From CAJQLB01 sp041392065 (GTDB taxonomy: Bacteria; Bacteroidota; Bacteroidia; Flavobacteriales; Flavobacteriaceae): a stretch of DNA of 64,000 bases. The stretch spans positions 620,001 to 684,000 of the forward strand of contig JAWKMU010000002.1 in NCBI GenBank assembly GCA_041392065.1, written 5' to 3'. Both the position numbers and the translations under genes were made by a program. Under the pieces are notes generated by a model, which searched no databases, was not told the DNA's origin, and worked only from the letters and a program-made list of their open reading frames with translations. This document shows, piece by piece, positions 26,372 through 35,925 of the stretch (position 1 is its first letter; the number at the start of each line of letters is the position of its first letter).

Positions 26372-28579
26372 ATGACAGATGTTGAGATTGAAAAAGAAAA
26401 TGCAGCCATTGCAAAAGAGTACAAAGAACTCTTACAAATTAGCTATCGAATGCTCACTGATGATGACAAAAAACTCATCAGAAAAGCATTTGATGTTGCT
26501 GTAGATGCACATAAAGAACAACGTAGAAAATCTGGAGAAGCCTATATTTTTCATCCCATTGCAGTAGCCAAAATCGTAGCTTCTGAAATTGGGCTGGATG
26601 CGACTTCAATTGCAGCAGCTTTGCTTCATGATGTGGTAGAAGACAATGCAAATTATACCATTACAGACATCGAACAGCTTTTTGGGCAAACCGTTGCCAA
26701 AATTGTAGATGGACTCACAAAGATTTCTTCTCTAAAAAAAGACATGGATGTTTCTTTACAAGCGGAGAATTTTCGTAAAATGTTGCTTACCTTAAATGAC
26801 GATGTTCGAGTAATCATAATCAAAATAGCAGATAGGCTCCACAACATGCAAACAATGGAGTCCATGCGTCCTGATAAACAAGTCAAGATTGCTTCAGAAA
26901 CCTTATACATTTATGCTCCTTTAGCACATAGAATAGGACTCTATAACATTAAAACCGAACTTGAAGACCTTGGTTTAAAATATACAGAACCTGAAGTTTA
27001 CAATGACATCTTAACCAAGATGCAGGAGAGCAAAGAGCAGCAAGACAAATACATTAAAGAAATTAGTGAAGTGCTAAAAAGTTCTCTTGACAAGGAAAAA
27101 CTAAACTACGAAATAAAAGGACGACCAAAGTCAATTTTTTCTATTCGTAGGAAAATGATAAAACAAGGTGTTTCTTTCGATGAAGTTTACGATAAGTTTG
27201 CCGTTAGGATTATTTATAAATCAGACATTGAGAACGAAAAGTTTTTGGCATGGAAAATTTATTCCATAGTAACAGATCATTTCAGACCAAATCCAATACG
27301 ACTTCGTGATTGGATTTCTTCGCCTAAATCAACAGGTTATGAAGCTTTGCACATCACAGTAATGGGTCCAAAGGGTCGTTGGGTTGAAGTGCAGATTAGA
27401 AGTGAACGCATGAACGAAATTGCCGAAAAAGGCTATGCTGCCCATTATAAGTACAAAGAAGGAGGTGAAAAAGAAGATAATTTAGACACATGGATTAGCA
27501 GACTACAAGAAGCGTTGGAAAACCCAGAAGGAAACGCTGTCGACTTTGTAGAGCAATTTAAACTTAACCTCTACTCTAAAGAAATTTATGTTTTCACTCC
27601 TAAAGGTGACCTAAAATCGCTCCCAAAAGGAGCAACACCTTTGGATTTTGCTTTCAGTATCCATACAGAAGTAGGTATGAAAACCAGAGGAGCCAAGGTA
27701 AATGGAAAATTAGTGCCTTTAAGCCATGAATTGCAAAGTGGAGACCAAGTTGACATTCTTACCTCAGATACAGCAAAACCTAACTCAAACTGGTTAGATT
27801 ATGCAACCACTGCAAGAGCAAGAAACAAGATAAAATCTTCGCTAAAAGAAGAAAAGAAAGAAATAGCTGAAGATGGTAAAGAAATTTTACGCAGAAAACT
27901 AAAACAACTCAAAATAACCTTAAACGAAAAAAGTGTTAATGAGCTCGTAAATTATTTTAAACTTAAAACAAGTCTTGATTTGTTTTATCGAGTAGGCATT
28001 GGGTCTATAGACAACAAAATGCTTAAGGATTATGCTTCTTCAAGAAGCAATGCTTTTGTAAGTTATATAAAAAGTAAAATTCGTAAACCTACTGTCTTAC
28101 CTGACATTGATAAGGACGAAATTACATCCAAATACGATCTACTTGTTTTTGGAAAGGAAGAAGAAAAACTGGATTATAAACTGTCAAACTGTTGTAATCC
28201 AATACCTGGAGATGATGTTTTTGGCTTTTTAACCATTAACGAAGGTATTAAGGTGCACAAAAAAAATTGCCCAAATGCTTTGAGTTTGCAGTCCAATTAT
28301 GCTTACAGAATCATTCCAGCAAAATGGATAGACTCAACCCAGCAAGAGTTTACTGCTGTTATAAAAATGACAGGAATTGATAATTTAGGATTGGTAAACG
28401 AGGTTACAAAACTCATTTCAGATAGCATGCATGTTAACATTAAAAATATAAGCTTTGATACAGATCATGGTGTTTTTTCTGGTAAAATAACTGTGGTTGT
28501 AAAAAACAATAACTTGGTAAAAACCCTGATGGAGCGTATAAAAAAAATTAATGGCATAGAAAAGGTGCACAGAGTATAA
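26372..28579 (+). CDS. Bifunctional (p)ppGpp synthetase/hydrolase (RelA/SpoT)
   Basis: A 735-residue long RSH enzyme that makes and degrades (p)ppGpp. Domains in order: HD hydrolase with intact HDVVED (residues 86-91), synthetase with GRPKSIFSIRRKM near 250, TGS near 405-465 (YVFTPKGDLKSLPKGATPLD), a zinc-finger/helical region with CCNPIPGDD, and a C-terminal ACT domain. The intact HD site suggests both activities. A putative promoter (TTG 26337-26339, N20, TACTTTTA 26360-26367) sits almost on the start codon, so the leader may be very short. Confidence 0.95.
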   Translation: MTDVEIEKENAAIAKEYKELLQISYRMLTDDDKKLIRKAFDVAVDAHKEQRRKSGEAYIFHPIAVAKIVASEIGLDATSIAAALLHDVVEDNANYTITDIEQLFGQTVAKIVDGLTKISSLKKDMDVSLQAENFRKMLLTLNDDVRVIIIKIADRLHNMQTMESMRPDKQVKIASETLYIYAPLAHRIGLYNIKTELEDLGLKYTEPEVYNDILTKMQESKEQQDKYIKEISEVLKSSLDKEKLNYEIKGRPKSIFSIRRKMIKQGVSFDEVYDKFAVRIIYKSDIENEKFLAWKIYSIVTDHFRPNPIRLRDWISSPKSTGYEALHITVMGPKGRWVEVQIRSERMNEIAEKGYAAHYKYKEGGEKEDNLDTWISRLQEALENPEGNAVDFVEQFKLNLYSKEIYVFTPKGDLKSLPKGATPLDFAFSIHTEVGMKTRGAKVNGKLVPLSHELQSGDQVDILTSDTAKPNSNWLDYATTARARNKIKSSLKEEKKEIAEDGKEILRRKLKQLKITLNEKSVNELVNYFKLKTSLDLFYRVGIGSIDNKMLKDYASSRSNAFVSYIKSKIRKPTVLPDIDKDEITSKYDLLVFGKEEEKLDYKLSNCCNPIPGDDVFGFLTINEGIKVHKKNCPNALSLQSNYAYRIIPAKWIDSTQQEFTAVIKMTGIDNLGLVNEVTKLISDSMHVNIKNISFDTDHGVFSGKITVVVKNNNLVKTLMERIKKINGIEKVHRV

Positions 28580-28606
28580 AAATAGTTTAAATTTGTCCTG
28601 AAATTT

Positions 28607-29059
28607 ATGAGTGCTAATACCGAAAATACCAATCAGGAAATTGTAAAAAATGTCTTCACAAAGTTTTTAGAAGGTCATGGACACAGAAAAACTCCTGAAC
28701 GTTACGCCATTCTTCAAGAAATTTATGATACTCAAGAGCATTTCGATATCGAATCGCTTTACATTAAAATGAAGAATAAAAAATATCGTGTTTCTCGTGC
28801 AACGCTTTACAATACAATTGAATTGCTTTTAGAGTGCGCTTTGGTCAGAAAACACCAATTTGGTAAAAACCAAGCACATTACGAAAAGTCTTATTTCGAC
28901 AAACAACACGATCACGTAATCCTAACTGATACTGGAGAAGTTGTAGAGTTTTGCGACCCAAGAATCCAATCCATAAAAAAAACAATCGAAGAGGTTTTTA
29001 ATATTGACATTCATAACCATTCACTCTACTTTTACGGAACAAAAAAACAATCAAACTAA
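28607..29059 (+). CDS. Fur family transcriptional regulator
   Basis: A 150-residue metal-responsive winged-helix repressor. The DNA-binding half contains GHRKTPERYAILQEIYDTQE and YRVSRATLYNTIELLLEC; the metal-sensing half has HYEKSYFDKQHDHVILTDTG and EFCDPRI. The structural-zinc CxxC pairs found in many Fur proteins are not visible. It could be an iron (Fur) or peroxide (PerR) type. It lies 27 bases after spoT/relA and 8 bases before purA, an order often seen in flavobacteria (from memory). Confidence 0.92.
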   Translation: MSANTENTNQEIVKNVFTKFLEGHGHRKTPERYAILQEIYDTQEHFDIESLYIKMKNKKYRVSRATLYNTIELLLECALVRKHQFGKNQAHYEKSYFDKQHDHVILTDTGEVVEFCDPRIQSIKKTIEEVFNIDIHNHSLYFYGTKKQSN

Positions 29060-29067
29060 TTTAAATA

Positions 29068-30339
29068 ATGGCAGTAGATTTACTACTAGGACTACAATGG
29101 GGAGACGAAGGCAAAGGGAAAATTGTTGATGTGCTTACCTCTAACTACAATATTATTGCAAGATTTCAAGGAGGTCCAAATGCTGGACATACACTTGTTT
29201 TTAATGGCATGAAACATGTGTTGCATACCATTCCTTCTGGAATTTTTCATGACAATGCAAAAAACTTAGTTGGTAATGGTGTGGTTATAGATCCTGTTAT
29301 TTTTAAGAAAGAACTTGATAAGTTAGAAGAACAAAATGTAGACTATAGAAAATCATTATTAATTTCTAGAAAAGCTCACCTAATTTTACCAACTCATCGC
29401 TTGCTTGATGCTGCAAGTGAAACTGCTAAAGGAAAAGCCAAAATTGGATCAACACTAAAAGGTATTGGTCCTACATACATGGATAAAACTGGAAGAAACG
29501 GAATACGAGTTGGCGATTTAGAGTTATCTGATTGGAAAGAAAAATATCGTGCTCTTGCCAACAAGCACGAAGCGATGATAGATTTTTATGATGTAAACAT
29601 TCAATATCAATTAAAAGAATTAGAAGCAGAGTTTTTTGAAGCTGTTGAAGTATTGAAGTCACTCACTTTTATAGACTCTGAAGAATACATATACCAAGCT
29701 CAAAAAAATGGTAAGACTATTTTAGCTGAAGGTGCTCAAGGATCTCTTTTAGATATTGATTTTGGCACTTATCCTTTTGTAACTTCATCTAATACAACAG
29801 CAGCTGGTGCCTGTACAGGCTTAGGTGTAGCACCAAATCAGATTGGTGAAGTTTTCGGAATTTTTAAAGCTTACACTACTCGTGTTGGCTCTGGTCCTTT
29901 CCCAACTGAATTGTTTGACGAAGTTGGAGAAACCATGGGAAGAGTTGGTCATGAGTTTGGTGCCACAACAGGTCGTCGTCGTCGTTGCGGTTGGTTAGAT
30001 TTAGTAGCTCTAAAATATGCTTGTCAAGTAAATGGTGTTACACAACTTATGATGATGAAAGCCGATGTACTTTCAGGTTTTAAAAACTTAAAAGTATGCA
30101 CTGCTTATAACTATAAAGGTGAGACCATTACTCACTTACCATATAACATTGAACCTGAAAATGTAACTCCAATTTATTCAGATTTTAAAGGCTGGAAAGA
30201 AGATTTAACTCAAATGGAAAACGATAGTCAATTACCTAAAGAGTTAAACGACTATATTGATTTTTTGGAAAAAGAATTGGAAATTCCAATTAAAATTGTC
30301 TCAGTTGGTCCAGATAGAAAGCAAACTATTTTTAGATAA
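29068..30339 (+). CDS. purA: Adenylosuccinate synthase
   Basis: A 423-residue GTP-dependent enzyme that converts IMP and aspartate to adenylosuccinate, the first committed step to AMP. Visible motifs are GLQWGDEGKGKIVD (residues 8-21), the GPNAGHT segment, STLKGIGPTYMDK, the GTYPFVTSSNT region and TTGRRRRCGWLDL. Length is normal. It follows the (p)ppGpp synthetase and Fur-type genes; (p)ppGpp is a known inhibitor of PurA enzymes, so the neighbourhood makes regulatory sense. Confidence 0.97.
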   Translation: MAVDLLLGLQWGDEGKGKIVDVLTSNYNIIARFQGGPNAGHTLVFNGMKHVLHTIPSGIFHDNAKNLVGNGVVIDPVIFKKELDKLEEQNVDYRKSLLISRKAHLILPTHRLLDAASETAKGKAKIGSTLKGIGPTYMDKTGRNGIRVGDLELSDWKEKYRALANKHEAMIDFYDVNIQYQLKELEAEFFEAVEVLKSLTFIDSEEYIYQAQKNGKTILAEGAQGSLLDIDFGTYPFVTSSNTTAAGACTGLGVAPNQIGEVFGIFKAYTTRVGSGPFPTELFDEVGETMGRVGHEFGATTGRRRRCGWLDLVALKYACQVNGVTQLMMMKADVLSGFKNLKVCTAYNYKGETITHLPYNIEPENVTPIYSDFKGWKEDLTQMENDSQLPKELNDYIDFLEKELEIPIKIVSVGPDRKQTIFR

Positions 30340-30431
30340 GCTATTAAATCAATTCTTGTTAGTCTTAAAATATTGCTAATGTGCAATAAGACATCAATAT
30401 TATAGTTACTTTTACTACAAAATTATTAAGC

Positions 30432-32273
30432 TTGAAAATATATAAGTCTGCATACATAGTTGTCGCATTAGCCTTTCTGTACTCCAACTTTACCTTTTCA
30501 CAAGTAAAACGTAGAATAGACATTGATTCATCAGGGTTTATGACAAAAAATGAGGCTGAATATCCTGGAGCGACAATTTTAACTCGTGACGACATGAACC
30601 AAGTTAAAGTGTCTCACGAAGGAATAACTATGTGGTGCGACCAAGCAATTTATTATGGCGAACAGGATTTTATTGAAGCTTATGGTAATGTAATAATCAA
30701 ACAAGGTGATACCATTAACATGACCTCTAAGTATGTTGAGTACAGTGGCAAAACACAGTTGGCTTTTGCAAGTGGTGATGTCCAGCTTTCCGACCCAACG
30801 TCTACAATTCTATCTGACACACTTTGGTTTGACCGTGTTAAACAACAAGCTTTTTACAGAAATAAAGGAAAGGTTATAAGAGATTCTTCTGGAACGATTA
30901 CAAGTAAAAGAGGTCGCTATTACATGGATATTAAAAAGTATCAATTTGTTGATAGTGTAAAGTTGGTCAACCCAGATTACGTCATCGATTCAGACCGATT
31001 GGACTTCTTTTCAGAACCAGGTCATGCTTACCTATTTGGTCCAACAACCATTACTGGAGAAACCAGTAAAATATATTGTGAACGTGGTTTCTATGACACT
31101 AATAACGATATTGGATATTTTCTTAAAAACTCAAAGATTCATTATGACGATAGGTTGGTTGAAGGCGACAGCCTGTATTTTGATAGAAATAAAAGTTTTG
31201 CTTCAGCTTCCAACAACATAAAAATTACAGATACAATCAATAAAGCTATTGTAAAAGGTCATTATGCCGAAGTTTATAGAGAAAAGGATTCTGTGTTTAT
31301 CACCAAACGAGCTTTAGCTATTACAGTTCAGGAAAACGATTCCATCTACATTCACAGCGATACCTTAATGGTAACAGGAAAACCAGAAAACCGAATAACT
31401 CGTGCTTTTTACAATGCTAAAATTTATAAAACCGATTTAAGCGGAAAAGCAGATTCTATACATGTTGATCATAAAAAAGGACTGACTCAACTTATCAATT
31501 TAAAACGATTTGGCTCAAACGATGCTTTTGCTGGAGCTCGACATCCTATACTATGGAACATTGATAACCAAATGACTGGAGATTCTATTCATATTATCTC
31601 TAATGTCGAAACTAAAAAACTGGATTCTCTTAAAGTATTTAACAATGCCTTCTTAATTAGCAAGGATACTGTCGCTGGCTCCAATGGTTTTGATCAAATA
31701 AAAGGTCAGAAATTATATGGACTTTTTAAAGACAATGAACTTTATAATGTTGATATTATTAAAAATGCTGAAAAAATATACTACTCCTACAATGAGAAAC
31801 AAGAATTAGTTGGCATAGATAAATCTCAATCTGGAAGTATCAATATTAAGCTAAGCAACAATACCATTGATGAGTTACGATTACTTCAACAGGTTGATGG
31901 TACTATTTATCCTGAAGAAGGTTTTCCAAAAAACATAAGCAAATTAAAAGGTTTTGTTTGGAGAGACGATGAAAGACCTAGAAGTGTTGAGGACTTGTTC
32001 AAGGATGATCCTCCTTTAAATTTACCCATTATTAAAGGTCTGGAAGATTATATTCCACAAGAAGATTTCTTTGACGAAGACTTGATGAAGCGAATTAATA
32101 CAGCTGGGAAAGTAGCAAAAGACAAAAAACAAGAAAATAAAGCAGCTCGTCAGGTTCCAAATAATAATCTAAATACTTTGAATCCTAAAAATGCTAAGCA
32201 GATAGGACAAATAGGAAAACCTCAACAACTTAAAAAAAGAGATTCCATTTTAAATAAAAAGAAAGACAATTAA
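30432..32273 (+). CDS. OstA-like (LptA/LptD-related) protein
   Basis: A 613-residue exported protein with repeated beta-strand units of the OstA/LptA family (for example GNVIIKQGDTINMTSKYVEY), expected to take part in lipopolysaccharide transport or assembly across the periplasm. The start is TTG at 30432: no ATG or GTG is in frame between the upstream stop at 30387 and the signal peptide (IVVALAFLYSNFTFSQ), so the TTG start is needed to keep the signal. The C-terminal 60 residues are Lys/Asn/Gln-rich and likely disordered. It is followed directly by the aminotransferase gene. Confidence 0.85.
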   Translation: MKIYKSAYIVVALAFLYSNFTFSQVKRRIDIDSSGFMTKNEAEYPGATILTRDDMNQVKVSHEGITMWCDQAIYYGEQDFIEAYGNVIIKQGDTINMTSKYVEYSGKTQLAFASGDVQLSDPTSTILSDTLWFDRVKQQAFYRNKGKVIRDSSGTITSKRGRYYMDIKKYQFVDSVKLVNPDYVIDSDRLDFFSEPGHAYLFGPTTITGETSKIYCERGFYDTNNDIGYFLKNSKIHYDDRLVEGDSLYFDRNKSFASASNNIKITDTINKAIVKGHYAEVYREKDSVFITKRALAITVQENDSIYIHSDTLMVTGKPENRITRAFYNAKIYKTDLSGKADSIHVDHKKGLTQLINLKRFGSNDAFAGARHPILWNIDNQMTGDSIHIISNVETKKLDSLKVFNNAFLISKDTVAGSNGFDQIKGQKLYGLFKDNELYNVDIIKNAEKIYYSYNEKQELVGIDKSQSGSINIKLSNNTIDELRLLQQVDGTIYPEEGFPKNISKLKGFVWRDDERPRSVEDLFKDDPPLNLPIIKGLEDYIPQEDFFDEDLMKRINTAGKVAKDKKQENKAARQVPNNNLNTLNPKNAKQIGQIGKPQQLKKRDSILNKKKDN

Positions 32274-32322
32274 GACTGATTTCTTTACATATCAAGCCCA
32301 AACCACACCTCATCCTTTAGCA

Positions 32323-33453
32323 ATGGAAATTTCTCATGCTGAAGGCTCTTATATTTATGACACCAATCATAAAGCTTATTTAGATTTTGTTGCTGGAGTC
32401 AGTGCTTGCAGTTTAGGGCATAAGCACCCTAAAGTTATTAAAGCCATTAAAAATCAATTAGACAAATATTTACATGTCATGGTTTATGGCGAATATGTAC
32501 AAAAACCAGCCGTAGAACTTACAAAATTATTGGCTAAGCATTTGCCAAAACCCTTAGAAACTACTTACCTAACCAACTCTGGAACTGAAGCCATTGAAGG
32601 CTCAATCAAACTCGCTAAAAGAGTTACAGGACGCTCTCAGATTATTTCAGCTCACAACGCATATCATGGCAATACACTTGGAGCCATGAGTGTAATGGGT
32701 TATAGCGAACGCAAGCAACCTTTTTTACCTCTTATTCCAGATGTTAAATTTATTGAGTTTAATAATGTGGCTGATTTAAACCAAATTACTACTAAGACTG
32801 CAGCAGTAATTTTAGAAACCATTCAAGGTGGAGCTGGTTTTATTGAACCAAAGGATAACTACCTTACAAAGGTAAGACAACGTTGTAATGAGGTTGGCTC
32901 TTTATTGATTTTAGATGAAATTCAACCAGGAATTGGTCGTACAGGAAAACTGTTTGGTTTTGAGCATTACAATTGCCAACCTGATATTGTAGTCACAGGC
33001 AAAGGTCTAGGAGGTGGTTTGCCAATAGGAGCATTTACAGCATCAAAAGCAATGATGGATACTTTAAAAGACAATCCTAAATTAGGTCATATCACAACCT
33101 TTGGAGGTCATCCTGTTATCGCTGCAGCAGCTTTAGCAACGTTAACAGAAATTACCACTACCAACTTAATGAGTGAAGCTCTCTATAAAGAAAAGCTCAT
33201 CAGAAAACATTTAAAACATCCTTTAATTACAGAAATTCGTGGTAAAGGCTTAATGCTTGCAGTAATCACACCTTCTACAGAAATAACAAACCAAGTCATT
33301 TTAAAAGCACAAGACGAAGGACTCATTTTATTTTGGTTATTGTTTGAGCCTAAAGCTATTAGAATTACTCCTCCACTTACCATTTCAAACGAAGAAATTA
33401 TAAAAGGATGCAAAATTATTGTTGACCTCTTAAACAAAATTCAAGTAAACTAA
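32323..33453 (+). CDS. Class III (PLP-dependent) aminotransferase
   Basis: A pyridoxal-phosphate enzyme of the acetylornithine/4-aminobutyrate aminotransferase class. Landmarks are VAGVSACSLGHKHPKV, NSGTEAIEGSIKLAKR, the LILDEIQPGIGRTGKLF segment and the PLP-lysine in VTGKGLGGGLPIG. The ATG at 32323 gives 376 residues. In-frame codons extend further upstream to an ATT at 32269 that overlaps the OstA stop codon, and they encode KTDFFTYQAQTTPHPLA, which looks like the normal start of the flavobacterial homologues. The true start may therefore be the ATT. The substrate is not known. Confidence 0.92.
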   Translation: MEISHAEGSYIYDTNHKAYLDFVAGVSACSLGHKHPKVIKAIKNQLDKYLHVMVYGEYVQKPAVELTKLLAKHLPKPLETTYLTNSGTEAIEGSIKLAKRVTGRSQIISAHNAYHGNTLGAMSVMGYSERKQPFLPLIPDVKFIEFNNVADLNQITTKTAAVILETIQGGAGFIEPKDNYLTKVRQRCNEVGSLLILDEIQPGIGRTGKLFGFEHYNCQPDIVVTGKGLGGGLPIGAFTASKAMMDTLKDNPKLGHITTFGGHPVIAAAALATLTEITTTNLMSEALYKEKLIRKHLKHPLITEIRGKGLMLAVITPSTEITNQVILKAQDEGLILFWLLFEPKAIRITPPLTISNEEIIKGCKIIVDLLNKIQVN

Positions 33454-33557
33454 AAATAACCTCATTTTAGACTGTTAATTAATTTGTTGAAAACATTGAA
33501 TGAATTTTCTTCGTATCTCTAAATAGAATACTAAATTTATTTCAGTGAACATTAACA

Positions 33558-34967
33558 ATGCCTATGGAGTTTAGTCAGTTTGACGACAACGAAAATTTAT
33601 CTTTATCAAAATTTGAATCGATGCTTAAAACAAACAACGTTTTGTTTTTCGATTCTAACGAGTTTGAGAATATCATTCACCACTATCTCGACAACGGAAA
33701 AATAGCTCTTGCTAAAAAAGCCATTAAGCTTGGACTGGAACAACATCCAGACTCTATCAACCTAAAATTATTTAAGGTAGAAGTTTTTGTCTTCGAGAAC
33801 AAACTGGACGAAGCCAGCAAACTCTTGGACACACTCTATCAATTAGAGCCCAATAATGAAGAGATTTTTATTCAGAAAGCCAATATTCTATCTAAACAAG
33901 ACGAGCATCAAAAAGCCATAGACACACTTTTAATTGCTCTGGAATTTACAGAAGATTCCGCCGATTTATATTCACTAATAGGAATGGAATATTTGTATTT
34001 GGATAAATTTGAAGAGGCAAAAATCAACTTTATGAGATGCCTCGAAGCTGATATTGAAGATTATTCGGCACTCTACAATATTATTTATTGCTTTGATTTT
34101 TTAGAACAAATCGATGAGTCTATAGACTATTTAACCCTTTATTTAGATAAAAATCCTTATTGCGAAGTTGCTTGGCACCAATTGGGCAAACAATATTTTG
34201 CAAAAAAAGAGTACAAAAAAGCATTAGCAGCTTTTGATTTTGCAATCATTTCAGACGATACTTTTATTGGAGCTTATATAGAAAAAGGAAAAGTATTAGA
34301 AAAGCTAAAACAATACAATGAAGCTATAGAGTGCTATAAAGTAACTTTAGCATTGGACGATCCAACATCTTTTGCATTGCTTAGAATTGGTAATTGCTAC
34401 GAAAAATTAGGGCAAAATGATTTAGCAGTGCAACACTATTATAAAACTATTGATGAAGACCCACTTTTAGACAAAGGTTGGATTGCCATAACAAAATATT
34501 ACAACAAAAATCAAGATTACCAAAACGCTTTACACTACATCAATAAAGCCATAAACATTGATGACGATAATGTAGTCTATTGGAAATTATATGCCCAAAT
34601 AAATCAAAGGCTTAACTTTTTGGAAGAAGCCGAACGAGGCTACAAAAGAACACTTGAACTTGGAAATTATGAATTAGACACATGGCTTTCAAGAGGCGAC
34701 ATCCTCATTAAACTTGGCGAGTATGAAGCTGCATTATACAACTATGAACAATGTCTTGAATTTTATCCAGAAAGTGAAGAAGTTGAGTATAGGTTAGCAG
34801 GTCTAAACCTAAAGTTGCAACATATAGCTGAAGGTATAATTCATTTAAACAACGCCTTAACACTAAACTTTGACTATAAGTTTATTCTCGAAGAGCTATT
34901 TCCAAACATTTACAAGCGACCATCAGTTGCAAAAATTATAGCTAAATTTAAAAACGCTTCCAATTAA
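33558..34967 (+). CDS. Tetratricopeptide repeat protein
   Basis: A 469-residue soluble protein built almost entirely of TPR helix pairs of 34 residues from about residue 35 to 440, for example EVAWHQLGKQYFAKKEYKKA and TSFALLRIGNCYEKLGQNDL. There is no signal peptide, so it is probably a cytoplasmic scaffold. It starts MPMEF; the second ATG at 33564 is an equally possible start. It is followed 34 bases later by two DUF368 genes. Confidence 0.9.
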   Translation: MPMEFSQFDDNENLSLSKFESMLKTNNVLFFDSNEFENIIHHYLDNGKIALAKKAIKLGLEQHPDSINLKLFKVEVFVFENKLDEASKLLDTLYQLEPNNEEIFIQKANILSKQDEHQKAIDTLLIALEFTEDSADLYSLIGMEYLYLDKFEEAKINFMRCLEADIEDYSALYNIIYCFDFLEQIDESIDYLTLYLDKNPYCEVAWHQLGKQYFAKKEYKKALAAFDFAIISDDTFIGAYIEKGKVLEKLKQYNEAIECYKVTLALDDPTSFALLRIGNCYEKLGQNDLAVQHYYKTIDEDPLLDKGWIAITKYYNKNQDYQNALHYINKAINIDDDNVVYWKLYAQINQRLNFLEEAERGYKRTLELGNYELDTWLSRGDILIKLGEYEAALYNYEQCLEFYPESEEVEYRLAGLNLKLQHIAEGIIHLNNALTLNFDYKFILEELFPNIYKRPSVAKIIAKFKNASN

Positions 34968-35001
34968 AATTCCATACCTTTAAGCTTCATAATTAAAAGT
35001 A

Positions 35002-35925
35002 ATGCAAAGACGTTTAATTGATTACCTTATTATCTCATTAAAAGGTGTAGCAATGGGGGCAGCAGATGCTGTTCCAGGAGTTTCAGGAGGAACAATAGCT
35101 TTTATTTCTGGTATATATGAAGAACTAATTAATACTATTAGTGGTGTTAATTTATCTTTATTAAATACACTAAGAAAAGAAGGTTTTTTTGCCTTTTGGA
35201 AACAACTTAATGGCAACTTTATTTTAGCATTATTAAGCGGAATTGTCATAAGTTTTGTCTCATTTATGAGACTTGCTAAGTATTTGTTAGAAAATCATCC
35301 AATACTCATTTGGTCATTCTTTTTTGGGCTTATTATAGCCAGTATTTATTTTGTTGCAAAACAAATAACCAAATGGCGTTTAGCTACTATGCTTGGAATA
35401 ATTATTGGAGCCATTATAGCTTACTACATTACCACAATTCCAGAATCGTCTGTAAATGAAAGCTCTTATTTTCTGTTTTTTGCTGGCGCTTTGGCTATTT
35501 GTGCCATGATTTTGCCAGGAATCTCAGGCTCTTTCATACTCGTTATTTTAGGTGCTTATAAAACATTAAGCGATGCAATACATGATTTTGATTTTAAAAA
35601 ATTAGCTTTATTTGTTGGAGGAGCTGTTGTTGGTTTATTGAGCTTTAGTCATGTGTTGAAATGGCTCTTCAAAAAATATCACAATCTTACCTTAGCACTA
35701 CTTACAGGTTTCATAATTGGTTCATTAAATAAAGTTTGGCCTTGGAAAAAAATACTGACTTGGCGAGAAAATTCAGAAGGCATACAAGTGCCATTTCTAG
35801 AGCAAAGTGTATCACCTTTTTCTTATGAAGGCGACAATAAAATAGCACTTGCCATTAGTTTTATGGTTATTGGTTTTTTAACTATCTTTTTGCTTGAAAA
35901 ATTAGGTTCAAAAGCAAACAAGTAA
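35002..35925 (+). CDS. DUF368 family polyprenyl-phosphate transporter (first copy)
   Basis: A 307-residue polytopic membrane protein with the two inverted DUF368 signatures: GAADAVPGVSGGTIAFISG near residues 19-37 and ILPGISGSFILVILGAY near 171-187, with about eight membrane segments. Members of DUF368 (PopT) have been reported as undecaprenyl-phosphate translocases that recycle the carrier lipid for cell-wall and surface-polymer synthesis. The stop is directly followed by the ATG of a second copy, so the two are certainly cotranscribed. Confidence 0.9.
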   Translation: MQRRLIDYLIISLKGVAMGAADAVPGVSGGTIAFISGIYEELINTISGVNLSLLNTLRKEGFFAFWKQLNGNFILALLSGIVISFVSFMRLAKYLLENHPILIWSFFFGLIIASIYFVAKQITKWRLATMLGIIIGAIIAYYITTIPESSVNESSYFLFFAGALAICAMILPGISGSFILVILGAYKTLSDAIHDFDFKKLALFVGGAVVGLLSFSHVLKWLFKKYHNLTLALLTGFIIGSLNKVWPWKKILTWRENSEGIQVPFLEQSVSPFSYEGDNKIALAISFMVIGFLTIFLLEKLGSKANK

